The notes beneath the pieces were generated by a model, which did no database searches, was not told where the DNA came from, and saw only the letters and a program-made list of their open reading frames with translations. The translations under genes and the position numbers were made by a program. 64,000 bases of DNA from Gnetum montanum (lineage: Eukaryota; Streptophyta; Gnetopsida; Gnetales; Gnetaceae), in contig MNCI01036747.1 in NCBI GenBank assembly GCA_015680685.1, positions 88,179-152,178 of the forward strand, given 5' to 3'. Positions 1 through 12,479 of the stretch are shown here, one piece after another (position 1 is the stretch's first letter; each line of letters starts with the position of its first letter).

Positions 1-934
1 TTTTTGAGGCTTCATGGAGGAGTCAGTGTAAATCCTATGCTGGCATATCCTAGGATCTATTCCAGTTAATTTCGGATATGACCAGGCGAAGGCTTTTGAC
101 CACTTGTTTATTACCTTGAGCAAACTTTCTTTTTGTTGCGGAGCAAGTCTTGCATTGATGATTACCGATTTTTCATTCTTAAGGAATATGTATTCCATAT
201 TGGTGGGCAATGGTTTTAGCTCTAGGGGCTCTTGTTTAGATTTCTTGGGAATTTCCAACTTCCCCCAATTGATGTTTTTTAAGTTAGAACTGGGAAGTTG
301 GCGGTCGACTTGCTCTAATGCATCAATGCTATCTATGTAACTGCAAGTCAAACCCTCAATCAATTCCATGCATAGAAGTGAGCTGCTTTCTTGATCAACT
401 ATCAGCCATTGGGTTTTTTCTTGTCTTGTGGCTACTACATACAAGCACCTTTTTATGTTGATTGTTTGTGCACATTGATTGCATGCAGGCAATGTTAAAC
501 TTTGTACAACCCATGATCTCTGCACGCAATTGCACCCTGTGTCACTGTATGCGATGCATAGAATCTTCTTCTTCTGGATCTTTCCAAAAGTGTTTTCCTT
601 AGATATTTCTAGGGAAAGATCGTGGATACCTAGGCATGCATTGATAGTGCTTAGCCATGCCCTTCCCATTATGATTGGGAAGTTTCCCTTACTGTTATTC
701 ACTTGGATCACCAGGAAGTTAGCTAGATACGATCACCCACAAATAGTGATAACAATGTCCTCTACTAATCCCAAGGGGACAGTGATGGACTGGTCGGCTA
801 ACTCTAAATGGATGTTGCTCTTTTTCAATGGGGGCAGGTTCCAGGCCTTATACATTTCTTGGGATATTAGGTTGACAGTGGAACCTGAATCCAAAAGAGC
901 TTTGCATGGCTCATTCCTAGTGATTTGTAGATAG
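1..934 (-). pseudogene. A1 protease and start of reverse transcriptase (broken)
   Basis: The minus strand from about 934 reads an aspartic protease with the active-site stretch LLDSGSTVNLIS, followed by flap-like sequence and the motif FPIIMGRAWLS, which corresponds to the conserved I-x-G-R-x-W/F-L end of gypsy proteases. From about 330 down to 1 it reads the RT N-terminal extension typical of Athila/Tat elements, including LELKPLPTNMEYIFL, SLLKVINKWSKAFAWS and ending in GIDPRICQHRIY just before the first RT block. Stops interrupt the 400-600 stretch. The catalytic RT blocks are outside the window. In position and wording it matches the protease of A2 at 23400-23990. Confidence 0.85.
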
Positions 935-1043
935 ATTAGGGGACTCCTAGGATCAAAGAATTTCTAGGAAGGTGGCCAACTTTGATCTAATCAGTAACAA
1001 CATGTGTTAACATGATCGTATGCATTGAATGTAGTGTTAAGTT

Positions 1044-3400
1044 CTAAGGGGGTTCCAAAGCTTTAGTTGATACGGAGGCGTCCAAAGACTTAGCCACTTG
1101 GGGTTGCAAAGGCTTGGTTGGACTGTTGGTTCTAAAAAAAGATCTTTTCTTCAAAAGGTTGTTAGAACCAATAGTAGGTTGAGGATTAACAGCCATTGTG
1201 GCATTGCATTGTTGTGGCTGAGTAGGGAGTTCACTTTGCATTGCTAGAGCAGGTGGTAATGGAGCTATTGGTGGGAGAGATGCGACCGGATTGGAAGGAT
1301 GGTATACTTATGGAATGTCACCCCTAGGAGAAGAAGTCCTATAGTACTCACAGGCTTGGTAGTGATGTTGGGGCGTAACGTGACCAACAGAGTCATGTGG
1401 AGAGATTGGATGCTGCACATAATATCGATATGGGTCTGGTTTCTGGTAAGGATATTATTGCCTTGGTGGTGGCATTCCCCATGATTGTGGGTGCTACCAT
1501 TGCTGATCTTGCTCAATTGGTTATGGTGGAGTTCCACTTGGATAATACGTTAAAGGTTGGTGGAACTGCCTTGGATTACCTTGGGGATAAGGTAACCGTT
1601 GGGATGTTTTCCATTTGTTTAAACGTGGATTAAGGGTAGACATCCTAGACTCCTGTAAATGTGAGATTATAGGGCAACATCCCTTAGCATGATCGTATTG
1701 ATAGATCTCACATCCACTATCATCATCTGTATCTGAGTCCACAACCTCTTCAATAATAGCAACTTTACCCTTACCCTTGTTATGTGCATTTTTTGCTTCT
1801 CTCTTTTTCCTTTTGTCATGATCACTACCTCGCTCCCTAGACTCCTCTACTACTTTGAGCATAGTTTGGAACCTATTATCCAGGGAGTCCCAAATTTGAT
1901 CTACCTTTGTCGATACTTCTGATGCTAAGTTTTGAATAGGCAAGGTTTTCCTATTCACTATCTCTTCGAGTGGTGACTCTTCCTCATCCTTACAAAATCT
2001 TACTTCCTTCTTTTGGAGGGAAGGATCTTGGTTGTATTCTTCTGCACTCTCTCTTTTTTGTAGGTCACCTTCTTCTTTAGCTACTTGCTCCAATAGTCTG
2101 TGAATTTGATGGGACCTAAGCTCAGATAACCTTCCTTGGGCATAAGTCCCAAGGATCCTTCTTGTTTCATGCCTAAGCCCATCTACGAGATGATGTAGTT
2201 GATCTCATTGTGAATAACCATGGCCAGGACAATGATCTAAGAGTGCATAATAGTAGCCCATGGCAGCATCCAAGGATTCATGACTTCCTTGTTTCCATCC
2301 TTGGATTTGCTTTCACAAGTTAAACACCCGGGAGTACGTTTGGTACTACTGTTGAACAATTCTAGCATCGCACTTCATCTACAAATGGATTCCGGTTCTA
2401 AGGACCGGTACCAGCTTTCAGCTTCTTTTATTAGTGTTCATGGAAACAACTTAAGCTTTTGCCACTCATTTTCTATTTTTTGCAAGGCACCATCATGAAA
2501 TTCTTGTAAGTAATTTTGAGGATCAATGTTATATCCCCCTTCAAATCACGGAATGTTATTCATATCCAGCCTCTTGATCCTACTATCTTTTTGGTGCCTT
2601 GTTGGAACTCTTATGACCTTTGTTATATCTAGCATGCTTTGCGTGGCAAGTAGGGGTTCATCATGATCATCTCGTTCGTAGTGTCTAGGGTGTCTACATG
2701 GTTCCCTACTCTCCCTTCTTCTATGGCGTGATTCTCTAGAGTGTCCTCGTCCTTTGTCTTGGTTGTCTCGTCTGTGAGTTCCACTTTGTTTACCCTTATC
2801 CTCACGATCTGTTTCTCTATGGCTATGTTAGGACACGGAAGGAGAGGGTGAAGGTGATGATGAAGGTGAAGAAGAAGGAGAACCGCCACCATGATGGTGT
2901 CTACTACCTTCTCTTCGGTGGTCTCTGCCTTGATCATGATTGCGATCAGAATGTCCACCCTTGTCATGTGCCTTTGTTCCTTTTTCGAACTCTTTGTGTC
3001 CATTGGTATTAGCACCTGGGTTGTGAATAGTAGAATGAAGGTTCTAATACACAACCCCTTGGCCAAAGTCAAGGGGAGGAACATCGTTATGTGGGTGACT
3101 TCATCACCCTTAATTTCACTTAAAACATGTGGGGCATCCTTAGACCATTTTCCCTTGGTGTCTCTCCTGTTGCAAGTCCCTTTGACATTATGCTTTTGTA
3201 GGATGATAGTCTCTTGAATCATAGTCTTGTGCAATGTACTCTGTGTGTAAGTGTTGCATCCCTATTCATGTGAGAGCACGAAGAAGCATACTTGGGACTG
3301 AACGGTCGAGAGGTAACACTATGTTACCTTCCAAATCATGCCAACACAGCTGTTCGTCTTAGTGGAGAATAAAGGTGAAGTCAGGTATATATTCATCGGG
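1044..3400 (-). pseudogene. A1 gag (broken)
   Basis: Minus-strand gag. The N-terminal third (about 3250-2650) is rich in Arg, His, Ser and Asp. The capsid-like core near 2560 starts with FEGGYNIDPQNYLQEFHD and contains ESWYRSLEPE, the usual gypsy gag pattern; the same core starts FEGGYNVDP in A3. The C-terminal part (2093-1521) is open for 190 codons and has a zinc-knuckle-like CEIYQYDHAKGCC in which the second Cys is Tyr (A3 keeps CTMCQYKHPKGCC). Downstream (1520-1044) is Pro/Gln/Tyr-rich linker. Several frameshifts lie between the blocks. The long open frame at 2629-3234 is probably a shadow of the Arg-rich region. Confidence 0.8.
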
Positions 3401-3637
3401 ATGAATATATACCACGCAAAACTGTTAAGGAATTGGTGGGTCAATGTCATGTGTATTTTGCCGCCAATTACTTCTTGTGTTAGTCCTAGGTGGTGAAGTG
3501 CTCTTGTGCGAAGAAGAAGACATCTTGTCTTTTTCAGTGTGCAATGTACTAGTATCTTTTTGTTAACCAACCCTAAGGGTTCGTTCCAATGATGTGAATG
3601 ATTTCCTAAGTTCTACTTAGCGCACAAACAACTAAGT

Positions 3638-3655
3638 CCTCGACAATGGTGCCAA
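3638..3655 (-). other. Primer binding site of A1 (tRNA-Asp type)
   Basis: The reverse complement reads TTGGCACCATTGTCGAGG directly next to the LTR end. It resembles the Athila-type tRNA-Asp site (TTGGCGCCGTTGCCGGGG) with CpG-type changes. It places the 5' LTR at the right and fixes the element orientation. Confidence 0.8.
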
Positions 3656-4464
3656 TGATGAGCAGCGAGGTACCCCTATGCTCAACCATACGAATACGAG
3701 CGTTTTACACATGATCTGGTTGAATTCCAAGAACTAAGTGCCTATGCACCTTCATGGAACAATAATGGGTTGATTAATCGTTGTCTTCCCAAACTTACTT
3801 GTATGTCACATTTGTATGGTTAAGTAAGCTTGAGGTATATGATTTTTATGGTTTTTTATGTGTTTTATATCCTTTGCTAGTAAGGAAGGGAGAGAGAAGT
3901 AACTAAGTAACTAATCTAATTTAACTATTCATTAACGAAGTTCTAAGTACTCCTAACACTAGTATTCATTCCCACTTGTCGTACACATCCTGAACCAGTG
4001 CAACGTTGCTGGGATTACCAAACGCTAATCGTTATTGGGTTACCAAGTGCTACACGCATGCTCGAAGCAGTCGTACTAAGTGTATTTAACTAAGAGAGTT
4101 GTAGGGTGAGAGAAATCATTAATTAACTATGAAAGCATTAAATCATAAGTATCACTAATTAATCTATTCTGTATGCTGCAAGGTTTGTCATAAAGTTCAT
4201 CTTTATTACCGTACACAAAGTGTACTTAGGTACACAATGCTCAAATAAAGATCTATTCACTCTATGACTCCTACTGTGGGCACACAAAAATAATTCTAAC
4301 TCTGGAGGGAGAAAATGGCAAGAGTTTGGCTAAGGGACTAATTCTTAATTGTCGAAACCAAAGGCGTCGCCTCTTATTTATAGATAATAAGACAGGCCGC
4401 GATATCGGATATCCGATATCGCATGGTCGATTCGATATCGTGGATGCGATATCATGGTTTATCA
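3656..4464 (-). repeat. 5' LTR of A1
   Basis: The 809-bp LTR begins TGATGAG and ends TTTATCA in plus orientation, giving TGAT/ATCA-type inverted ends like A2. On the minus strand it has a short U3 of about 80 nt, a TATA box at 4382-4375, and an AATAAAG-type poly(A) signal (plus strand ctttatt near 4200). It is colinear with the A2 LTRs through the block beginning 'cccctatgctcaaccatac'. The outer flank gaaac (4465-4469) should be the target duplication; its partner lies outside the window. Confidence 0.85.
4375..4464 (-). promoter_or_regulatory. A1 LTR promoter: TATA box and GATATC palindromes
   Basis: Minus-strand TATAAATA lies at 4382-4375. Immediately upstream on that strand, 4399-4422 is a perfect 24-bp palindrome built of GATATC and CGATATCG units, with more GATATC copies at about 4434 and 4448. 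The U3 is only about 80 nt long, so these palindromes are nearly the whole upstream promoter. The promoter role is inferred from position. Confidence 0.6.
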
Positions 4465-6428
4465 GAAACTTTTTAATGTCTTATTGAAAAACATGAAAGA
4501 GATCATGTTCAATGATGTCTTAATGCTTCTTAGAAACTTCAATAGGAAAACCATAAAAACCTAGAGCTTTATCATCTACTAAATTAAAAGTTGCTACTTT
4601 GATTTCCTTCATTGTAATTTCTACTTCAAGAATACTTTGATGTGTTTCTATTATAAGGTGAACAATATGCATACTAGAGTCTTAGAAGGATTCCTTGCTA
4701 AAACCTTTAGAAGAAAATTGATTTGCTAAAAAATTATTAAGAGCCTTAGGATCTTTACTAATAGAATTATTTATATAAAATGATTTTAGTTTAGGTACTT
4801 GACCATTTCCTTTTAGAAATTTAAAAAGTTCCTTGTAAGGTTCATCTCTAATTTTTAGCTAGCCCATGCAACTTTTAGCAAGAGCACTTTTAGCTTTAAA
4901 GGTATTTCAACATTATTTATCATAATGAGTTTTAGCCAAGAATTTTTGAGTTTCAAAATCAAAAGGATTTTGGTCTAAAAGAATTTGCATTTGCTTTATA
5001 GATTATGAGATCTTCCTTAACTTAACACTTATGCTTAGCAAATTGCAAGTTTAACTATTTAACATAATTTCTTACTCTACAAGTAGTATGTTACACCTAG
5101 TCTATCCAACCAACCAATATCACTAGTAGGCTTTTTTTTTCTACATTCCATAAAGAGTTAAAATATTTTTCCCATTGGAACCTATGAGCATATTAATGTT
5201 CATACAAAAAAACTCATGTTTTCAAAAGGATGAAGAATTAATATCAAAGAGAAAAATACTAATAGAAAAAGATCTAACAAAGTAGCATCTATATGCACTT
5301 TTACTTTTCTTGTAGGCTTCTAATAGGAAACATTATAGAATTAAAATTTATTAAGTTGACAATAAATTCTATTATGTGTTTATTGATAATTATACCAAGT
5401 ATAATGTTTCTCATCTGAATAAAATAGGAATAAAGAGCTAACATAAAAAAGAAAATATTTTTCTTTGAAATCACACCAATATTTCTTTTCTTGAGAAGGC
5501 ATATTAGGAGGAAGACCACCAAGTTTATCTAAATAACCATATTAAAGTTACCTCTAATAATATAAGGAACTTTAGGTAGAGATAAAAGATATTTCTAAAC
5601 CTTTGATTTATATTTCAAATTATTAGAAGCATAAATATTACATAGTCCAAAGTCACCTTTTTCACTATGACAAATAATCTAAATAACTCTTCCAAGATTA
5701 TCAAAACCAAAATTCAAAACTTTTCTAGTCTAATTTTATTAACAAGAATATCAACACCACCTTTATTAACTTCATGAGTAGTATCAAATATAATGCAAAA
5801 TTTTAAAATGCATTTATCAATAAAACTAATATCAGAACTTGAAATCTTAATTTCTTATAAGAAAATAAATCTAAAGAAAAATATTTGTTTGAAAGATTCT
5901 TCACAAGAATCTTTGTTCAAAAGCTATCAAAAAGGCCTTAAACATTTCATGATAAAACTAACATTAAGATGTATGAAAGGAGGCTCCCATCCTTGATTTT
6001 TCAAGCTCAACATTTATCTCACAATCTATGTTACTAATAAGAAAAAATTTATTGTCTAATAAAGAAAACATCTAGCACAATAGTAGAAGTAGAAGAGAAT
6101 GATATATATTTAGGGCTTTTAAATTGAAAGCAATATTTGCATACCTATTTTTTTATATTGTACTAAGTGAAATCCATATGCATTAGTATTTTCATTGTTA
6201 GTCCCTATTGAAATTTTCTTTTATTTTTCTAAAGAGAAATTCTCTTTAGATATCAAGAGTTTGCTGACACCTTTAGAATTAAAGGGATTAGTAAAAGGTT
6301 GGGAACTTGTTGAAGAATATTTCATTTGTGCCTACTAAAAACTACTATTATTTAACTTTTTTGAAAATTGTTGTTTTTTTTCTCAAATAATTTTTTATTA
6401 AAAATAGGATAGGTTCCATTAACATGGC
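4465..6428 (-). pseudogene. L1-type LINE (L1-A): endonuclease and start of RT, decayed
   Basis: On the minus strand from about 6000 downward a degraded plant L1 ORF2 can be followed. The endonuclease start reads like the conserved 'SWNVRGL...KRRLVKNLLSKY' pattern (here NV*GLFDSF, KILVKNLSNKY). A later LDKLGG recalls the G-D-F-N...DKxGG block. Near 4600-4500 DDKALGFYGFPIEV matches the RT entry 'PGPDGFP'. Many stops and frameshifts are present. The 3' part of the LINE (catalytic RT) would lie beyond A1, outside the window; the 5' part continues at 34486. The region is strongly A/T-rich. Confidence 0.7.
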
Positions 6429-7337
6429 TAATGAGTAGTCAAGGTACCCCTACGCTCAACCATACAAATCACTAAGTGTTCATGTATGATTCAATCAAAT
6501 TCTGTGGACTTTATGTCTTTTGATATACTAGCTTCTAATAAGTGAACTTTGCCCTAATAGTCATTCATTGACTTCCCAATTACACTTGTGATGTACAAAG
6601 GTATGGTTAAGTGTAATCGAAGCATATGATTTTTATTATTTTATGTTTTATGTTCCTGGTGCTTAAAATAGAGAAATGAAGTAATTTAATAGCTAATTTA
6701 ATCTAATAAATTAATAAATCTCTAACTAATCCTAACATAAGTATCTGGTCCCACATTCTGTACACGTCTTGAACCCATGTATCCACTACTAGGATTACCA
6801 AGCGCTATGCTACTAGGCGAACCAAGCAATAATGCTGCTAGGATTACCAAGCAAATATGTGTTCACACTCGAAGTGGCCGTACTTATGTGTTTTATCTAT
6901 TTAGCTTAATTAATTAATCAATCAAGGTCTAATTTAACTTAATTAATTACATTATTAATGAAAATAGTAAATGTAGGAATAAATCATTAATCTATTCCAA
7001 GTGCTGCAAGGTTTGATCAAAAGGCTTATCTTTATTGCCATTCACACTGGTGTGTTGAAGTACAACAGTGCTCAAATAAAGATTTGTACACTTTCTAATT
7101 CCTGCTATGGGCACTCAAGGAAATATTCTAACTCTTAAATTATAAAACTATAAGAGCTCTACTACAACTATGACTTGACCCTCCATAACCACAGCTAGTG
7201 AGAACGTATTTATAGACTTTATTGTGGAGCTACGTCGATAGGGTCCCATAGATGCAGCAAATGCTACATCAACATAGCCTCGTCGATGAGGCCACATCCA
7301 TGGAGGCCCATTGACATGACACTTTGATGATTCATCA
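6429..7337 (-). repeat. 3' LTR of A2
   Basis: The 909-bp LTR starts taatgag (TG changed to TA) and ends TCATCA in plus orientation. It aligns end to end with 33562-34485. The minus strand has TATAAATA at 7216-7209 and a CAATAAAG poly(A)-type signal near 7035. TSD atggc at 6424-6428 abuts the outer end. Confidence 0.92.
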
Positions 7338-7352
7338 TACCCCCATAACTAC
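7338..7352 (-). other. Polypurine tract of A2
   Basis: The reverse complement reads GTAGTTATGGGGGTA directly before the 3' LTR, the expected place of the plus-strand primer. It is short and partly interrupted by pyrimidines. Confidence 0.6.
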
Positions 7353-7573
7353 ATGAAACTTGTCCTTAAGTTCCTTTACAAAATTGGAAAGGTATGGAAT
7401 TATTGACTGACTCTTCACATAATAAACTAACATAGCAAAATTGAGTGCTTGAGTGTACAAATTAACAACATCACAAAAATTTGTGGTGTTCATAACATAA
7501 AATTAAACACCATGACATGACTACTCAAAACTGGATAGCACATCCTCTAATGGCATGAAGGTAGTTGAGAAGA

Positions 7574-10411
7574 TCAAACAATCTCAGGCAATGGAGGCTC
7601 CTGAGGTTCTGAAGAACCTTTACTAACTTGGGGTGTGTACAATGGTTGAGGTGGCTATGGCTGTCTTACTACAGTTGTTACCTCTGGTGGAAAGCAAAAG
7701 GCATCTAGTAATGCCTTCATCTTCTCCTCCTTGCTCCAGGGATCATTCATAGTTCACATGGCATCACCAATGTGGGCTGGAATGGGGATATTTCATGGAT
7801 AAGGCATTACTGGGAACAACTCCTTAACATTGACAAACCAAGCAATGAACTATTTGTGTTTGACATCGAATGCCTTAATTGTGTTTTGCAGCTCCTAGTA
7901 GTCATTCATTCTTTTGGCTAGGTTCTCGGTAGTAGATATTTGATTAGTGTATTTGCCTTTGAGAACCTTGAGTTCAACATTCGCCAGTGCAAGCTTTTGC
8001 TTGATGTCCTTATGGTACTTGAACTTGACCTCATACAACAACTATGAGCTGGCAACTTGCCTTTTCAATTTTGACTACGATTGTTTGGTAGTCAACATAG
8101 CTAGGTTCATGTATTGGAGATTTGTGAACTCCATATATTCTATCATTTTTTCTATCTACAATTCCTTTAGGTGAATTTCTGCTTTATTGTATTGATCAAT
8201 CCCATCAATGAAGGGATACCACAATTCGCATCCATGTTGAAGTTGCTAAAGGGTTTCGTTCACTTTTGCCTTTGTCACTTCGATAAGTTTCTCATTTACT
8301 TCTTTTTGTAGGCCAACTTAGCCTTTGTAGTAATCCTTAACTCTCTTGAATTTGAGAGCCTTTAATTTCTAGGTGGCTACCTCTATTGTAGTCTTTTGGA
8401 AAAGGGCACAGACCTTCTCCATAAAGAGGTTTTTGTTCTCAGCTACCAATTTCCTTAGCTCTGTGTTCGCTCTAGCTAGTTGCTCCTGCTATTGATGAAT
8501 AAAGTTGGTTAACTATTATTTATGCACATCAGCATTTCATAGGCGATGGTTTTTTATGGTCAATTGCACATTCTCCTAGTGGGTTAGATCCAAGGCCTTC
8601 TAAATTTGATGCTGGGTGACCTCTTCCAAGGATTAATAGAACACCACCATCTCTATCGCATACTTAACCCCTTTTAGTTTAGTATGAAGTTATTTGAGAG
8701 CTTCATCTTATGTCAACGCTAGGTTGAGAACTATAGAGTCAGCAATTTGGGCTCTTAATTTAGCAACTTCAATAGCCAAACATTCATTTAGCTCTTTGGC
8801 TATTTTAAGTTACCCTTCCAAAATAATGTTTTTTCCCCTTACCTCTAGCAACTCTGATTGAATTATAGTAATATTATCTAAAAGATCAAAGACATCTGAA
8901 AGTGGTTACCTAGTTTCTACCAGTTGGCCCAACAATTGTTCATACTATGTTATGCTCAATTTACTGGTTATGATCCCTACAGATGTCTAAACATCTTTAA
9001 GTGTAGTGACATTTGGTATAGACACCGTAGGTGCATTGAGTGTCTTGACGATTCTATCAGCAATCACCTTTATTGCTATTTCTTGCCCTTGGTGCTACAT
9101 CACTAATATTGTAGCCCCATCCGCTTCCTCCAAGTGCATTAAGAAGATCATGGTATTCCTAGAAATCTGTAGGAGTGGCTACTATTCTGTGAGAGATACC
9201 GTTACCTCTATGGTGCTAGGATTCGACCTCATGGACAACTATGTTCGTTGGGTAGACAAAATTGTTTTGGCCATCTCATTTAGGTGACTCATTGCTAATT
9301 GATACACAAATGAACCTCCACCACTCATGCCTGGTTATTGCTCTCACTCACTAAGGAGTCATTCTTTGTACTCGTGCAACTGTTGGGATGTTGCATCAAC
9401 ATCTGGCACAAGTCTTTGAGTGGTAGGTGGAGGTGGTGGTTGCTACTCCTCTTCTTGAATAGTTGTTGTAGGTCTCTTATCTTTTATCATCTTCACTTAA
9501 TTAGTAATTGGAGCATGTTGGACAGCATCATTTGTATAGTAGAATATCCCGCCCCTTTGATCAAGTTTTCTGATGAGGCATGGGAAGGGGAGTGCCTTCT
9601 TTCCATATTCATTTTCCTTAAACCACTTCTCTATCTCCAGATAGAGTAGCTTTGGAAGGTTGATGGGGAATCTCCCACTCAGAGTAGTGCACGCATGGGT
9701 AGAAAAAGTAGTGATCTTACTGGGCCTTACCATGGGGTTTTGGTGAAAGGCTGTAATCTTGTCGTGAATTCTTTCTACTAATGTGAGCATGCCATACTCC
9801 TTATGGTTGATGCCATAGCATGACTAAATCCATTTCTTTTTGATGTTGGGGTTTTCCTGCATTAGAATCTTGGTGAGATTCACCCCAGTTTTTAGCAACC
9901 CAAGTGCTTCAATAATGACTTGCACAAAGCAAGACACTGAAATGCCCTTGATTTTGACCATTGAACTAGCTTGCTTATTATTTCAGAATAAGAATGTCTC
10001 TCCCATGTACCACTCCCTACTGAAAGTGATAACTGGCCACATGGGAGAGGTCGTTAGTTGGTCCTATACCTCCTTAGGTGATTGCTCTAGGAAAGAGCCA
10101 AAGTTTAACTCCTGGAGAACTATTTTCTAGACCTTCCTTGATCTTATTTGATTTAGGAAGACTTCCATCAAGGTCACCTCAAGGTTTACTTGCTAAGCTG
10201 GTACCTCATGTCAGTGGAAATGTTCTATTGCTGCTGCTAGTTCTAGAGTCTAACAAATAGATTCCACTTTGGCCTCTTCCCTAAGAGGATCCATGGCATG
10301 GGTTGTAATTGGTTCTTCCTAGGCCTGTTCTTGGCCCCTTTGCATTCTTGGTTGTTTCTCCCTTGGTTGAGATGATCCTCCTTCCTGTGTGTGTTTGCCT
10401 TTTGGTGCCAT
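7574..10411 (-). pseudogene. A2 third ORF between integrase and 3' LTR: unknown coiled-coil protein
   Basis: From an ATG at 10411 (MAPKGKHTQEGGSSQPREK) to a stop at 7574-7576, about 945 codons can be followed with few frame changes and many in-frame stops, mostly TAG. The N-terminus is basic and Gln/Glu-rich. A globular-looking part (about 10100-9500) contains WYMGETFLF and ALPFPCLIRKLDQRGGIF. The long middle (about 8900-7950) is heptad-like, for example LARANTELRKLVAENKNL, and should form coiled coil. The C-terminal third reads FDVKHK, TMNDPWSKEEKMKALL and a Pro-rich tail. A3 has a related coiled-coil ORF at about 52541-53930 with a similar end (MDDP-SKNGRRE). Position is that of the Athila env-like ORF, but I see no signal peptide or transmembrane anchor. 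I do not recognise its function. Confidence 0.65.
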
Positions 10412-12479
10412 TTGCAGTCACAACACATCCATGGATTAGTAGATATAATGTGCAACTTTGAATTTTTTGAATACCTTATATTGTTAATTAGTTACACTTG
10501 GCTAAGGTTGGACCATGGAAGATTGATTATTTTATTAATCTAATTTTTATTACAAGTGTCACTAGAGCTTGTTGGAAAGGTTTAACTTTTGTAATTTGTG
10601 TGCTTAAATGTTGATTTCTTAGTTAAACCTTTGTGGTAGTTAGAAAAATAGTGAAAAGTTTTTTAGCAAAAATGGCACATTTGTGGCCCCCATGACTAAG
10701 AGCTTACCTCCAGTAGCTATAGGGTCAAAGAACGAAGTGATTTGGATAAATGATTAGGAATTTATGGGCTTTAAAATTTTGAAAAACTCCCTTGGCATTT
10801 GTGAGAAAATGTAAAAATTTCTAAGGGGGGTTGTTCATATTTATATTATTTTTGCACTATGTTGACAAGATTGCATATACAGGGCCTCGTATATGCATCT
10901 GCTCCATCGACAGGGCCCCATTTATGGGGTTTGTAAACAAAAGCTTCAAACTTGAATATCTCAAAAAATACAAGAAATTTTTGAATGAATTTGGGGTCCA
11001 TGGAGTCCTAGAAAAGCCAATAATATGATGAAATCATTGAAGAGGATCTTTGAAAGCTAAAAAATTTAAAAATAATTTGATAGAGGATGTGTGAATTCAA
11101 AAAAATATGTAAAGGAGCACATGGTCAGATGTAGAAGATGGGTTTATGAAAGATTTTGTTTGCAAGAATGCCTAAGGATAAGTTGCTTAATGAACCCAAC
11201 CAAGAGATATGCAAGTTGGTCCTCCCCATAGTAGGCACATGCCTTATTTTTCCTTGCATAACCTCAACCTAGGGAGTTTGTGGACCCCATAGGCAATTAA
11301 TGGTTGATGGAAGTTAAGGATCAAAACCCAAAAGATTCTACCAAAGAATTCAAGTACATTAGACAAAGACATCAAATAAAGAACATGGACACTCACAGTA
11401 AGGTGAGTTACGAGCAGTATCGATGGATGATGGAGAAGGTGGAATGGATTTCCAAATTGAGGTCATAAGAAGTCCCTTGTAGATTTTTGTTTAAAATGAC
11501 CTGAGAAGATCCATCCTTGGTCCAGACTAAAATCAACTGCTTTCACTAACTTTGCATCATCACTCCAAAATCGATCCATCTCCTCGAGACACAAGAGTGC
11601 TCCCATAGAGCAATCACCATTCCTAAAGAAGGAGAAAAGAGAAGTAGGAAGTGAGAGAGGCCCTTAGTTAGAGGAGACCTTCAGTCATGGGTAACATGCC
11701 TTTCTAGTCCCATGACCAGTGCTTGTAGCCCATTTATTTGTCTAAGGGGTATGCTTTGAATTTCCATTAGGCTTGTAGCCTGTTTGTTTATTTTTTGTTT
11801 TAGTTTGTTTTTTTTCCTCTTTTTGTTCTTTTTTAATGGGAGACACACCATGAAAATACTTTATTCAACTTCTTATTATTGGTTGACATGGAACAATAAG
11901 AAGTTTATGAGAACACTCATGTACCCAAGCAAGTAGAAGAGAACAAAGAGTATTGAGTCACCTTGAAGTCATACCTTGTGCAAACCTTTGAATCCTTCCC
12001 AATTCTAAAAACTACCAAGGTCATAAATTTATTAAAAGTTTATTTAATGAAAGGAACCTCAACTTCAAAAACAAGGAAAACCATAGAGTTTGTAGATGGG
12101 TACAAAAATTCAAAAATAGAAACTAGGCATTGGCAAACAAAACATTAAACACAAACCACCATTAGCAATAGCTATAGCAACATTGTGTTCTATTGGCACA
12201 AAGCACGCTAATTAACAAAAAATTAGAAAATTACACTAAAATAAAGTAAAATATATAATAAAGTGTAAAATATTCAAGAAGAATTTAAATGTACTAACAA
12301 TGGTGTAAAACAAAAAATCGTGTAAAATAGGAAAAAGTTTCAAAATAAAAAAAGGGCATAAAATAAATAATTTTTAAAGACAAAAATGTGTAAAACAAAA
12401 AATAGAAAGACTAAGGAGCCATGTATATGATTAGCATGGATGGCCATCTCTACCATGACTAAGTTGGAAGAAGATTCAA
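10412..12479 (-). other. Noncoding spacer of A2 between integrase and third ORF
   Basis: About 2 kb without a followable reading frame on either strand. It is A/T-rich with T-runs near 11790-11840. The corresponding stretch of A3 is 51070-52540. A spacer at this place is typical for Athila-like elements. I see no further feature. Confidence 0.5.

Larger units (their letters stand above)
1..4464 (-). mobile_element. Athila-like Ty3/gypsy element A1, 5' part, truncated by window edge
   Basis: Read on the minus strand the order is 5' LTR (4464-3656), tRNA-Asp-type primer site, gag, protease, then the start of reverse transcriptase, which runs off position 1. The gag and PBS match those of elements A2 and A3 further along, so the three belong to one family. 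The element sits inside a minus-strand L1: LINE reading resumes at 4465, directly after the LTR end. Integrase and the 3' LTR lie outside the window. All coding parts carry stops and frameshifts. Confidence 0.88.

Noticed and set aside
2629-3234. 201-codon open frame on the minus strand
   Set aside because: It is the shifted frame of the Arg/His/Ser-rich gag N-terminus, shown by comparison with A2 and A3; not a separate gene.
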